Assembly: GCA_907165275.2 (NCBI GenBank)
Contig: OU015655.1
Location: 3,732,501-3,796,500, forward strand
Reading direction: 5' to 3'
Length of the DNA: 64,000 bases
DNA from: Zygaena filipendulae
Lineage: Eukaryota > Arthropoda > Insecta > Lepidoptera > Zygaenidae
Shown piece by piece: positions 22,101 to 37,100 of the stretch (within the stretch, counting starts at the first letter, position 1; each line of letters starts with the position of its first letter). Made by a program: the position numbers and the translations under genes. The notes beneath the pieces are model-generated. The model was not told the DNA's origin, searched no databases, and was given only the letters and a program-made list of their open reading frames with translations.

Positions 22101-25100
22101 CTCCTACGTTTGAAATCAACGGAGTCACTGTGAGTACTCAATCGAACATAATGAAATTTTGCATAAATATTTTCTAGAGTACAGAAAAGGACATAGGTAT
22201 AGTTCTTTTATCCCGGACCACGGGGAACAGCTTGTATCACATAAAGTATGTTGAATATTATTCGACTGATAGAAGTTTCACCTGCATTAAAAACAATTGG
22301 GTATTCTCCAAGGTATGAATATCAAAATTCTAATTAGTCCGTCAGTTACAAAATAAAAAAATAATAGACACATATTTTTTGCTTTTTCAATTTAATGAAA
22401 ATGAACATAGATAAAGCGCATTAAAGTTTAGGGTGGGGGGCTCGTGACGTCAATATTCATTATAAGCGCCATACAAACCGCACAGAATTGTGACGTCACG
22501 CGAAATTTCAACTCAATGTATCTCTGTTATTTTTTGAGTACGCAAAAAAAGAAAAAATACGTGTCCAATATTTTTTACTAATCTACACGACGGACTAAAA
22601 AAAATTTTTTTGTCAAGTAGCCAATTCACCAGAAATGGAAATATATGACTAATATTGCAATATGTAATCTTCCAAAATTTTGTAACATATTAAAAGAAAT
22701 AAATTGAGCTGATTTATTTCTTTCATTAAAATCAGTATAAACACCTGTAGTATTAAATTACACGTTCGACAAATAATAATAATTAGTAGTCGCTGACAAA
22801 AGTGTTGAGACTGAAAGAACTGTACGTGATACGTAGGTAACATTTTAGGAAGTTAATTATTTTTAAGGAGGTATGGAAAAATGCAGATGAGTGACTTTTT
22901 TTTCAAATGTTTCAGGAGGGTGAGAACTTCTCCATTGTACCAAACAGTGAGATAGTTGTATCCCGTACGGCTTTCAAAGACAACTCCTCATATTACGCAC
23001 TAAGCGGTAGAAGAGTACAGTTCAAAGAGGTGGCTCAAATGTTGAGGTCGCATGGAGTTGACTTGGATCACAACAGGTTCCTTATATTACAGGCAAGGTT
23101 TTTTTTTACTTTTATGCTTTTAATCAATCATTACAGTAGTTAATTAATTTACTTATTTAAAGAACTTTATTGCAAAAATACACAAATATCCGAAAATACA
23201 TACGCAATACACATTAATAATATAATACACAAATAATAATTGGACAATTTGATAAACAGCTAGGTTCATTATTTTTAATCACGAATTTTTTATTAATAAT
23301 AATTGAAAGATAATTATGAATTGAACATTTTCAACAAAATGTTATAGGGAGAAGTGGAACAGATAGCTTTGATGAAGCCGAAAGGGTTGAATGAACATGA
23401 TTCTGGCATGTTGGAATATTTGGAAGGCATCATTGGCACCTCCCGATATAAGGTAAGCATTTTTTGTCTTCTTCTCTGACTTCTGACCAAAACGTTACAT
23501 AAATGTATTCGTCCTTGAAATTTTATTATCATTGCACCCACAAAGGCAACATAAGAAAGTAGATTGCCTGAGAACGTGTTATATTGTAATTGAAATCTGT
23601 ATAGAAGTTTTTGTGAAATGCATGTTCAAACATTCAGACAAAAAGCAGCTCAAAAGTTAAATTTATGACAATAAGATCGTGATAGATCTGCAATAATATT
23701 ATAGAAGAAAATATTTGATTTCTTGTATATTATATTTGTTTGTAATGGATAAACTGAAAAACTACTGAACCATTTCTGAAATTATTTCACTGAGAGAAAG
23801 CAACAGTATCCCTTAGTGATAATACATAATATATAGGATACTTTGTAAATCGGAACTCTCATCCTGGTTTAAAGAGATCCTGCGGGAATTCTGAAATTGA
23901 CGCGGGGAGGGGTGCAGGTAGTTATAACGCATCGAGGACTCTAAGATGTCGAACCTCCCTCAGTTATCTGTTGATAGAGACAAATGACCCATTGATAATG
24001 TCCATCAGGAGCCTATAGAGCAGCTCTCGATCCGCTTTGAAAACTACAGCGAGATGCGCAAGGAGAAGCTGACCCGCGTCCGGCTCTTGGAGCAAGAGAA
24101 GCTGAGATTGGAGCAGCCGATGCGAGAGGCGGTCGATCAAATGAATCTCACCAATAATGCGTTGAGGACAAAGAATATGCTGCTGCAGAAATATATGTGA
24201 GACTAACACTATAAGTAGTACAGAAAAACATTGAGTACTTTTTATCCCGTAAATCATGCGGGAGCTCCGAAATTAACGCGGGAGCATGCTATCCTTATTA
24301 ATGTTATAAATGCAAAAGTGAGTTTGTTTATTTGTTTGTTTGTTACGCTTTCACACATTAACGGCTCAACTGATCATCATGAAAGGTGTACACGTTGTCA
24401 GGTATACAGAGAAGGACGAAGGGTACTTTTTATCCTGGAATTCCCGAGGGAACTCCGAAATTATCGCGAGTAACAGCTTGTTGTCTATATAAAATGGAAA
24501 TAGTAACGCTGTTCGTCGGTATTGCGAAACACACTAATCAAAACGTGTGCAAAAAAATATATTACAAATACCGATTAAGTTAGAAAACACAAATTAAAGT
24601 ATTTTTTTAACGCGGCATATTATTTTACTATACAATTTGGATAAATTTTATAATTTTTTTGCAGCTACGAAGCAAACAAAATAATGGAAAGCAGAAACAA
24701 GGAACTGGACGAGCTGAAGGAAAGCTTGGCTAAAGTTAATGAAAAATTGGAGGCGCTAAAAGGAGAGTTGCAAGAGAAAACAACAATTCTCAAAGAAGGG
24801 ACTGAGTGAGTGGCACTTACTGTAGATAATTTATTGCAAACCATACATACGTCAACATAATAGGCATAGAACGGCATCCAGCGCACGCAGTCCTGGAACT
24901 AAGCGTGTTTGAAGTTTGAACAAATAGAGATCACGTGACTCATGCAGAAGAAACCGCGGCGTACAGCTTGCTAGTTATCTATTCTTGAATATTATAAAGA
25001 AGTAAAGTTTGTGAGTTTGTGAATATCAGTTGGTGAGTTTGTGACGTTGTAGGGGGTAATATCTGGATCTGAACCGATTTGGGAAATTCTTTAAAAATAG

Positions 25101-28100
25101 AGTGCCATAGGGTTCCTAGATGTGATACGGTAGGTACTTTTTATTCCAGAAACTCTGCGGGAACTCTGAAATTATCGCGGGTAAAACCGCAGGGGAATAG
25201 CTAGTCTATAAATTATTATAGACTAGCTTAGCTTAGGAATAGCTAGTCTATAAATTATTATAGACTATCTATTGTAGTTCGATTTGTTTGCTGATTCTGC
25301 AATGATCTGTAGGCTAGCTGTTGGTCTAATTATAAATTCTGCCATTTAACGAACAGGAAGTATGGCGCTCTTAATAAACAAAAAAAGCAAATATCGGAAA
25401 AGTTGCAGATTTGTAAAAAGAAAACAGTCACCATCGAAGCGGACACGACGCACGCAAACAAGAAAAAGAAGGATCTAGAACAATTGCTGGAACAAGAGAG
25501 AGGGAAACTTATAAATTTGGAACTGGTATGAATATTAATTTAAACTCCACCTCATTTATCTGAAAATGACGCAAGTGGTTTGTGTCGAGAGCAGTTTTCG
25601 TAAAGGAATACTATGAGACTACAAAAAAGGATACAATATAAACAAACTTAATTTTACATGGCTGTATTTGGTCAACATGAGAATATGTCCCCTGACTCTC
25701 AAACTAGGTAAAAACCTGTGAGATGAGGGTCAAAGGTAGGTAAGGTCAAAATTATTATTGTATCGGAAATTGTAATACGGAAATCGAACGCTTTAAAAAA
25801 AATGTTCTGTTTATATTGCTGTTAACTAGTATGTATGTAGGTATATTTTAAAAACTTCTTTTTAAAAACTTTTTTTCCCTGAATGATACTGTCCCTGTTA
25901 AAGGGAAGACACTTTATTCTTGTGATCTTTAGGTATATAGCACTCACAGTACTGAATAAATAAATAAACTATCACCACACTAAACTAAATCAAAAGCTTC
26001 TGTTCTTTTCAGTCTTTTTAAAAGAAAGAAAGAACCTTTATTGAAAAAAAAGGGATGCTTGAAGGAAAATTTGCTTCTCCATAGCTTTTGCTAATATTGT
26101 TAGTTTTTTTTAGATACCAGAAAAAAATAAGTGTGAAATAGAAGACTGTGAGAAGTTGCTCATAAAGCACACGGAAAGTAAGAAACGAGCAGAAGATGAA
26201 ATGCAGACAGTTATGGCCAGTGTTAGGTGAATATTGTAATTTTAATCAAATCAAAGAAAGATTCATTTAACCGTATTGTTCCCAGCTTCAACCATATTAT
26301 GTGTTTTAAGGATTCAAAAATAATCTTTTAGTATAATAGTATGTTGACGTGAAACTTCGCCGCAATGAGAGTAAAATTTCAAGGTCGAATTTGAGTGTAA
26401 CATTTTTAAACTCAACGATTCTGATGCCAAATGTACAGTACTTTTGTTTACTTTCAAGTGCAGTGATTTTATTAAATGAAAGCTTCAAAAAGCAATATTT
26501 TTGTTACCTTTTGCAGTATTTGGATTGCTGTTTTCCTATTTTTATCGTTTCAAATTTAATGAAATTAACATTTTAATCTTTCCCCCAATTCTTTTTTATA
26601 AACAAATTAGATCAAAGACACAAGGGCTCCACGAAATCAAAGATAGGCTCCAAGAAAAGTTGATAAACCTGAAGAAAATCGTGGACGAAGCGAAAAACAA
26701 TTACAAACTGGCTGAATCGGAGCTGAAAATATATCTCAGTACGGAGGTGGACGAGAGCGAGAAATTAGAGAAGATGAGAGAAGCTTATGAGAAGGCTGAG
26801 AGAGATTTGCAAGAGAAGAAAAGGTGTTTTGTTTATTACGTTTATTACTAGGTAGTAGGTATATTTATTGTGTTTGGAAAATTGTGGCTATCAAGAATTC
26901 ATTAACATAAAGAAATGTATCAACCATCATTTGGTTAAGTATTTATTTAGTATTTACTTAGGGTATTTTCGAAATTGATTGTTTGTGAAATATTTTAGAA
27001 AGTATATTTGGGATGCCACCAAAGAAAGCTTTTGTAAGGTATGAGCATTTGTTCATAGCCGTGACAGGCATGGCTCGTCTACGTTGCCTTTGTAGTTGAT
27101 ATATTATTCTTTTCTCTGTACCTATAACTATATGACGTTTACCTAAAACTCACGGTTTTATTTTTTCAGTTTAAAGCAAGAATTGTCGTCGACAATGCCG
27201 ACGAACGAGGAAAAGCTTACAAAATCACAGAGTCAGTTGCAGTCACTGAGAAAACATGAAGCCACTGTGCTCAGTCAAGCCAGGAGTTTGAGGTAAAAAA
27301 ATATTTATCAGTTAGTGTTTTAAGAGAAATCTTTTTACCTATACACATAAAATGCTTTGTCCTGAATGACTGATGGATCAACGCACAGCCTTAACCGCTG
27401 ATCGTAGAGACCTGAAACTAAGGGGATGAAAACGGGTTGCAAAGTTTGTATGGAACAATTCCGCGGGAACTTCGAAATTATCGCGGGTGAAACCGCGCGG
27501 GACAGCTAGTATTATATAAAAATAAATTGCTGTTCGTGTGTCTCCATGTGTCTCGCTAAAACTCGAGAATGGCCCTACCGATAAGAATAGTTCTTTTTTT
27601 GTTCGGTTTGTTGTATTATCAGGAGAAGGTTTGTATTATATTGTATTAAAATTGGGAGTTCCTTCGGGAGTTTTGTGTAGATACGGTATCACTACAATAT
27701 ATTATATAACAAAGTTGTCCGCCGCGTCTGTCTGTGTGTCTGTTCGCGATAGACTCAAAAACTACTGAACGGATTTTCATGTAATTTTCACCAGCATATA
27801 GTGATTGAAGAGGAAGGTTTGTACGTATAGTTTATCCTGGAATTCCCGAGGGAAATCCGCATTTACCGCGGGTGAAATCGCGGGGCACAACTAGTTAAAC
27901 CATTAAGTGCGTAAACCATGAGTTTTGTGCTTTAACACTAAAACTACTTTTTTGAACACTAAAATACAAAATATTTTAGTGTTGAGATCCGACTATATGC
28001 TAAAAAACCTTTGTATATTTGTCTGTCTATAAAACAGGGTGCAGTTGGAGGAGTTCCGGCAAGCGTTGGACGCGAACCGGTCCCGCGGACGGGTCCTGGA

Positions 28101-31100
28101 CTCGCTGATGAATGAGAAGAAGCAGGGCCGCCTGCCCGGGATATTCGGCAGATTGGTGCGTCTGTCCGAGATACATTCCTACGAGATTATTATCTTTTCA
28201 CCAAAGCCCCTTGTTTTGTATGTAATCAAAATTCTATATGGACGCAGATAAGCAATAACATGTTAACCCACAAAATTAAGTTATTGATTCAGAACCATTT
28301 ATTGAGAGTTAGGGAACGTTTTTTTAATTATGTGTTTACCTTATTACATTGCTTAAATATGTAACTAAATATTGAACATAAAAAATGTTGACACAAAATA
28401 GCGCTCCTACTTTTAAAACACGATTTACTCAAAATTCCTCCAGTGTGGGTTAACACACTATTGCTTATCTATGTCCATATAGTCCTTCAGTTAGATATTA
28501 GGTACAAAAAATATAGACAAATATAGAAAAAATAATAATTTTCCAAGTCAGTCCAGTCGTGTTCGAGTAATGGTGTAACAAACATAAAAAAACATATAGT
28601 CGAATTGAGAACCTCCTATTTTGAAGTCGGTTAAGAATAAGAAAACTCATGTGTCTGCTTCTGTAACAACTAACATTTACGGCCGCACTCAGAGTCGACT
28701 TTAATAATTACTTAGTTAAGTATAGATTTTTAAAACAAAACTGCCGCAATCAGACAAGTTTAATAAATTAATACAAAATGTCGACGAGCATCGATAAAAT
28801 GGCTCGATAAAATTTTATCGTGTTGCGCATCTAAGCCCCGCTGGGTCTGACATACAGCTCAGAACAATAACAGTAGTTATTCTTCTGAGTTTAACAGTTT
28901 GACTTGGATTGACGCAGTAGGTCGCCATGTCTACACGCTAATTAAGAGTTTCCGGGTTCGAATCCCGGTGAGGGTGGACTTAGTGTGATTAACATCGAGT
29001 TCCTTTTCAGTCTGGGCGTGGGTCATAACATCTACTAGCTGTTCCTCGCGGTTTTGCCCGCCTTAATTTTGGAGTTCCTGCGGGAATTCCGGGACAAAAG
29101 TACCCTATGTCCGTCTTTGTGCCCCTGACAATGTGTATTCAAAATTTCATGATGATCGATTTAAGCTGTGAAAGCGTAATATACAAACAAACAAACTCAG
29201 ATTCGCATTTATAATCGTAAGGATATTGAAAAATATATTATTATATGTATGTAATAAATAATACGTAGTATATACCATGTGTGGCTTGGTTTCCACGACA
29301 CAAGCTTATATAAGCTTAGTGTGGGATCAAGTAGATCTGTTTGTTGTGAAGCGTTGTCCTTAATATAATATTGTAAATGCGAAGTGAGGGAAAGCGCAAC
29401 AAACAAACAAACGTGTATGCAAAATTTCATGAAATTGTCAGAGGTACATAAAAGGACATCGAGTACTTTTTATCCCAGAATTGCCAAACGAAATAATGCA
29501 GGTGAGACCGCATAACAGCTTATGTATAATCATTGTAATTTGGGTGTATACAGGGTGACCTCGGCGGGATAGATTCGAAGTACGACGTGGCGATATCGAC
29601 GTGCTGCGGCGCGCTCGACTACATAGCGGTGGACACGTTGGACACGGCGCAGGCGTGCGTGGACTATCTGAAGGCGAACGACATCGGACGCGCCACGTTC
29701 ATAGCGCTCGACAAACAGGAGCATCTGAAGCGACACTACGAGAACAAAACTGATTAGTGAGTTGCGAGGAAGTGGCAAAGAAAGGCGTTACGGTGCTAGC
29801 CACAGAACAGAAAATAACAGATATAGAAGGGACATCAACTTAGTTTTATATGAAAACAGATGAAAATCAGTGTCGCCGGGTGATTTTCGCACACACAACT
29901 ATTCATCACGCTCTAAAATTATGTTTTTACTTAGTCGCTGTTTTCAAAATTCAGTGTTGGGAATATTGTTGTGAATATACTTGGTATAGCAGCAAGGGAA
30001 GTTTTCGGCAAGTTCAAGCATTTGCTCTAACTTCCTTTGCAACGGCGGCGCGCCTGCCCCGCCTACATGTCCTCTCTAGTTAATTTATTTGCTCTGTGGT
30101 GCTAGCTGTATCAGCTTCGATCGCAACTGTTGATTGCGGTCATTTATACGTCCTGCCCCCCCTAGCCGAATTGACATTCTACAATCGTTAATGTATAAAA
30201 AACTGAGTAACGAATCTTCAGATCAAAAGTTTTGATTGGCTGACTAAGTGACTTGACGATACGTTACTTACGGCCGCACTCACAGTCGTTTTAATGATTA
30301 CTTAATTTTATGAACATTAATTTAATAAACGTCTCCGAGTGCGCCAATTTTGTTATAAAAAACTTTACTTAAAATTGGCTAGTTGACTAAATTTTGTTTT
30401 TTAGTTCGTCGTGTAGACAAAAAAAAAATTGGACACGTGTTTTTTCTTTCTTTACGTAATCAAAAAATAACGGTGATACATTGAGTTGAAATTTCCCGTG
30501 ACCTCATAACCCGGTTCAGTCTTATACCGGACTTACGGGGCTTATACCGGATAATGACGTCACGAGTCCCCCACCCTTAACTTTAATGGGCTTTATCTAT
30601 GTTTATTTTCATTAATTTAAAAAAAAAAACGAAAAATATGTGTTTAATTTTTTTATTTTCCAACTAACGGACTAATTAGAATTTTTATTTTCACACCCCG
30701 GAATATATACAATTAAGTAGCGTAGTCGTAAGGGGTCATCCATAAAGTACGTCACACTAATTTCGTGATTTTGACCCCTCCCTCCTCCCTGCTTTTGTAT
30801 GCGTTAACGATTGTAGAATGTCAATTTAGTCAAGGGGGCTGTTCTACTTCGGGCGTACCTACTTCAAAAGTTAACCCGCCCCCCCGTCCCTCCCCCCGTC
30901 CCCCGGCAGTCCCGAGGGCGTGCCGCGTCTGTTCGACCTGGTGCGGGTACGCGACGCGCGCGTGCTGCCCGCGTTCTACTACGCGCTGCGCGACACGCTC
31001 GTCGCCGCGGACCTGGCGCAGGCGACGCGCATCGCGTACGGCCGCCCCCGCTACCGGGTGGTCACGCTCAACGGGGAAGTCATCGAGATATCCGGTAATA

Positions 31101-34100
31101 CAATTAGACAGTCCGGTACAGACAAGGAGAACACTCTGTGTTTGTTGTGGCCCTTCGTACACGAGGCTACCCAAATCGTACGGTTAAGAAAACAATAGTT
31201 TATTAAAAGTTAAACAATGTACTACTCAATGTAGGTAATTCAGCAACTTCAAGTGTATGTAAAATTTCATGATGATCGATTTAAGTTGTGAAAGCGTAAT
31301 ATACAAACAAACAAACTTAGATTCGCATTTATAATCGTAAGGATATTAAAAATATATTATTATATGTATGTATATACCACGTGTGGCTTGGTTTCCACGA
31401 CACAAGCTTGTAGCTTAGTGTGGGATCAAGTAGATCTGTTTGTTGTGAAGCGTTGTCCTTAATATAATATTGTAAATGCGAAGTATAGTCAGGAGGAAAA
31501 GCGAAACAAACAAACAAAAAAACAAACTTACATCCGCATGTTTTAGGGGTTTTATGCCGGAATTTCAGCGGGAACGCGGGATACAGCTGTGTATTTCAGT
31601 ATATTTGAACCGATTTTGACGGGACTTAAACTAACCAAATACTGATGTTAAAATTAGTAAATTAGGCTACCTACTTTGGATTTCACATTAATTTAACCTA
31701 ACAAAGTGTTACGTATACAAGACGGGCTATGAATTCAAATTTGAGTGATCATGCCCATTGTACGCGCGCAGGCACCATGTCCGGCGGCGAGGAGAGCAAA
31801 CAGCGCGGCCGCATGGCGGGCTGCGCGCAGCGGGACGCCGCCGAGCTGGACCCGCAGCGGCTGCGAGCCGACGAGCAGCGGCTGGCGGCCCTGGACGACA
31901 GGTGACCGCTCCGCACCGACCACTAATACCCTGCCACCGTCCGGCTGCCCTGCGCTAAAACAAACCAAGTGCGCCTGAATACATTTTACAGGAGCGGCAA
32001 AAAAACCGGAAATAGCTTTCGTTAAAACAAACCTTCCATAGTTTTACGATTTCGTTAATTTTAATTTATCTAAGACTAAAGCTTTTTTGATGGTTGTCGC
32101 AGCTGAATAAATTTCACGGGAGCAGCAAAAAAACCCGGAAATAGCTTTGATTAAAACAAACCTTTCATAGTTTTTATTTTTTCTTAATTTTAATTTTTCT
32201 AAGACTATGATATGCCTTTATGATTGTTGTGAGTATGTACCAACGTCCGTTATGCGTGAAAAGCGGCAAAAAAAAACTCATTTAAAAAAAAAATTACATT
32301 ACTTTGTTTTTTCGTAGAGCAACCGCGCCCTCACTCACTGAAAGGATCAGCCTTAAAAAAATACGCATGCGGCCGGTGTATCTAATCCCTACTTTCCTAC
32401 TAATATTATAAAATGCTGAAGTAACTCGGTCTGTCTATCTGTCTGTCTGCTTTCACGCCTTAACTACTAAACCGATCATCATGGTATTTTGTATACACGT
32501 TGTCAGGGGTACATACAATAACATAGGATACTTTATATACCGGAATTCCCGCGGGAACTCTGGAATTAACTATTATAATAGTAACATTTATCAGAGTGAA
32601 CCACTTACGCGGCGAGCAAGTCAACTTGGAGAACTCTGTGACGTCGCTGCAGAAGACCATTCTCGAAGGCAAGACGACGTTGAGGAAACTCAGCATAGAG
32701 TTGAAGAGTTTGACAGAACAAATGCCGGTTTTCAAGGTAAGTTGTGATTTACTCTTATCCATTTTAGATTACTTATACTACATGCATTTTTACAATAAGA
32801 ACAAACTGATAGCGACGCATTCAATGGTTTTTTTGTTTATTTTGTTTTAAAACACAGACAAATAAGAAAGATCTCCATGATGCGACTGATTTCAGATGAT
32901 TAGTGCACAAATATTCAGTTTACTACGTTTTTAAAATGGTTGATTTCAGACGCATTTACGCAAGTTCAACAACAAGCAGTTTTGTTGAAAGCAACAAAGT
33001 TGCCACACGTTGAATGAATCATTATTGTATTGAAATGTGGACAGGTCTATCGAGCCATAATAATTATACGCATATTATCTTAACATTATAATTATTGTTG
33101 TAGAATCAAATAGAGGAACAAAAGAAGAAAGCGGCGTCGAGCAAAGTGGACCCCAAGCAGAAGGCCAAGTTGGAGACGGAATTGAAAGTCGCTCAGGAGA
33201 AACTAGAGAGAGCGCAAATGGACGCCGGAGAGGTGAGCTTACGTCAACAAAGCGCGATCACACAGTCATGCGACACTCCATGTAGCGAACCGACTCAACT
33301 CCCCGCTACTGCTGGGAGCGGGAGGCGCGGGCAGAGTATTCGCTTCTTTACGTAGTCTAATAATGTCTAATAGACTAGCTGTCCCCCGCGGTTTCCGCCG
33401 CCGTATTTCGGAGTTCCCGCGGGAATCACTCTCACGTCGCCCGCGTGCCGTTCGAGGTCGTCGGGGACAGACTAAACAGCACCTTTCCGTGATGGTAGGA
33501 CGGGTGCGTGGGTTTATGAACTGTCTGCCTCAGCAAGTGTAACCAAAACAAACCTGCACAAGTTGTATACCTAAACATTCCTCATGAATCGCTCTATCTA
33601 TTGATGAAAACCGCATAAAAATCCGTTCAGTAGTTTTTGAGTTTATCTCGAACAGACAGACAGACGCGGCGGGGGACTTTGTAGTATAATAATTATGTAG
33701 AAAGTAGTAGGTATTCTTTGATTTATTTTATATAAGTCATCTAATTACCTGTACAACCTCTGCTTGATTTAGACCAGGTGATGCTGTGTGATAACGTTCA
33801 AACATTAAAATACAATATCCAACATTTTACAGGTAGAGAAAGAAGTTGGCGGCGTGGACGCGCAAATAAACGCCATCGTCGGCAGCCAGATCAAGGACCT
33901 GCAGCGCGGGCTCGACGACCTCGACAGCAAGATAGCCAAGGTCTCCTCCGAGATCGCCAAGCTCCGGGTCGCCATCAACACCAGCACAAGGTATCTACAG
34001 TAATACTAGCTGTGCCCTGCGGTTTCACCCGCGGTAATTTCGGAGTTCCCGCGGGAATTCCGGGATAAAAAGTGCCCTGTCTGTCTGTCTGTATGTCCTT

Positions 34101-37100
34101 CTCCATACCCCTGACAACGTGCATGCCAAATTTCATCTAAATCCGTTTAGCTGTTTTGCGTGATTGAGTAACAAACTTCACACTTTCACATTTGTAATAT
34201 TAGTAGGATTATAATGAGGTAAAATTTGTGAATGTTGAGTTTGTGATCTACTGATCCGATTTTGAAAACCTTTCACTTATAGGAAGCTACGGGAGTCCTA
34301 AGTGACATAGGGTAACTCCCACGGAAACTCGGAAATTAGCGCAGGTGAAAACGCGGGGGACAGCTAGTATAAAATTGTTTTATAACTAGTGATAGTAACT
34401 ACAGAAAGGTACTTGTCAGCATTCAGCCCCCTTGGCTAAGTTGACAATCTTTCACCGTTATCGCTACAGAAAACTTAGGAATTTACCGTTACGTCACGTG
34501 ATCACGAAAAATCGACGACGACGGCTAAGGGGGTAGAATGGGGATGTGGACTACTTTTGAAAATCAAAATTCAAATTAGTCCGTCAGTTAGAAAATAAAA
34601 AAACAATAGACACCTCTTTTTTGCTTTTTCAAATAAATTAAAATATACAGAGATAAAGCGCATCAAAGTTTAGGGTGAGGGGGTCGTGACGTCACTAACC
34701 CCTAAAACCGCCATATAAACTGTCAGAATAGTGACGTCACGCGAAATTTCAACTCAATATATCACCGTTATTTTTTGATTACGTAAAAAAAGAAAAATAC
34801 GTGTCCAATATTTTTTAATAATCTACAAGACGGACTAAAAAATAAAAATTAGTCAACATGCCTATTGCCAGCTTCGGGTTGCTTTCGGTGGAAATGTGCC
34901 GATGACACTCGCTGTATGACCTCGTTGAATGACTACGGAAAACCTCAGCACCAGTTCTTACACAGGTCGGGGGTCGCCGGAGGGATCCCTTTCTCTAGCT
35001 TATAGCTGTAGTTTCGGGATTTCCCTAGTGAACTCTTTTGGGTTAATACGAAAAAGAATCTGTAATTATTATAATTTCTTTTTAGATACACGCTTTCCTT
35101 TTTTGGAATAAACCCCTTTTATGTTTAATAGTAAAAAGTATCCGGCCACTTTTAACAAATCTACAATGATCCATTGCCCTGTTGCGACTTGAAAGGTAGA
35201 CAAACAAGTACTTCCAAAACTATTATATCGCATTTAGGAACGCAAAGAGATTGAGTGACAAGATAGCTCAAATCGAGGCAGATTTGGAAGAGACAACGAA
35301 GAATCTGGAAAACTTGTCGACACAGAAGAAACAGTTGATTTTGGAGAGTACGCAGCTGCAGAAAGAGTTAGACGAGGTATACACACACGCATTCATGCCT
35401 GCATGCACACATAAGTATGCACGCATCAAATAAAGACGTCCGCTTGCAAAAAGTTCACTGATAGCCAATAGTTATTTTCACCTCAATAGCCCAAAAAGCG
35501 CGCCCTTATCGCGATCAAAACCAATAGTAACTTGGTAATTATTTTATGTAAGTACCCCCTCTTACACACACTATAACGACCAAGAAAATACGCACACAAG
35601 TGACGCAAACTTTATCTATATCCTGATTGACTGATGGATCAAGGCACTGCCTAAACCGCTGATCGTAGAGATCTGAAACTCGGAGGATGTATTCTTTCTA
35701 TATTGTAGACATCCTATAAGAAAGGATTTTCCGAAATTCAACCCCCAAGAGGATGAAAGAGGGATGAAAAGTTTGTATGGAACTTCGAAATTATCGCGGC
35801 TGAAACCGCGCGAGGCAGCTAGTTTACTGATATGATAAAGAGCTAAATTTTGTGAGTTTGGAACGTGGGTAATCTCTAAAGTCTAGACCTACTGGATCGA
35901 TTTTTGAAATTTTTGTACTCATAGGAAGCGACGGTAGTCCTGAGTGAGGGTACTTTTTATTCCGAAATTCTGACGGGAACTCCAAAATTACCGTTAGTGA
36001 AACCGCGAGGTACAGCTAGTATGATATAATTTATCAATACACAGCCGGGTATAAGCCGTGCTCTCTGACATTTTTTTTCAGAGGGGATCGTTCGCCAAAA
36101 AACAAATACAATTAGGGGTCGCAAAATATTTTTAAACACAAAAGGGGTTATTAAATATTTTGAAAAACACTGTTCTGTGTAGGTAGAGAGATAATTTTTT
36201 TAAAACTATACCTATATTTTACCATTTGTTTCACGTTCATAGTTCGAAGAGAACACAAACGAGAGCGTGGGCGAGTTCTCGGGCTTGAGGCAAGAGATCA
36301 GCGAGCTTCAGGCAAGAAAGAACAAGATAAAGGGCGAGCGGATCGACGTGAACAACGCCGTCGTTACGATAGAGAAGATGATACAGAGCTGCAGGGACAA
36401 GGTGTCCATTTGGGAGCGAGACGTAAGAGACGCCAACAAACTAACAACAATAGCGAATATGCATGTATCTTTTTTTACTTGTTATGTCATTCTACATCTG
36501 ACATAGTAAAAAAATTAGTTAAAAATATTTATTTCCGAGAGTATTTATGAGTTTTTTGGTGGGAACCAAAGATGGCGGTTTGGTCATTTATTTTCATGTC
36601 GATAAAAAATGGTTAAAAATAGATTTTTTTGTTTAATAAGGTGTTAAATATCTCTTTAATAGTGTGAGTGCGGCGACACTATGCGGCAACTGAGGATGAA
36701 TCTATGTGCGTAACGATTTTGGACACAGATAAGCAATAACATGTTAACCCACAAAACTAAGTTATTGATACAGAACAATTTATTGAGAGTTAGGGAACGT
36801 TTTTTAATTATGTGTTTATCTTATTACATTGTTTAAATATGTAAAAAAATGTTGAACATAAAAAATGTTGACACAAAATGGCGCTGTAATTTTAAAATAC
36901 GATTTACTCAAAATTTCTCCAGTGTGGGTTAACACGCTATTGCTTATCTATATCCATTTTAACGGTTGTGCGTGTGCGTGCGTATGCCCGATGGAGGGGC
37001 GCGGCATTTTAGCTTAGATAAGCTCTACGCGCGTGTTGTGCGTGTGCGCAGCTGTCGGCGCTGCAGCTGGAGGACCCCGGGCTGGAGGGCGTGGCGGGCG

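Noticed and set aside
28905..28985. Intact tRNA gene
   Set aside because: There is a perfect B box, but no matching acceptor stem or anticodon arm; better read as a SINE fragment.
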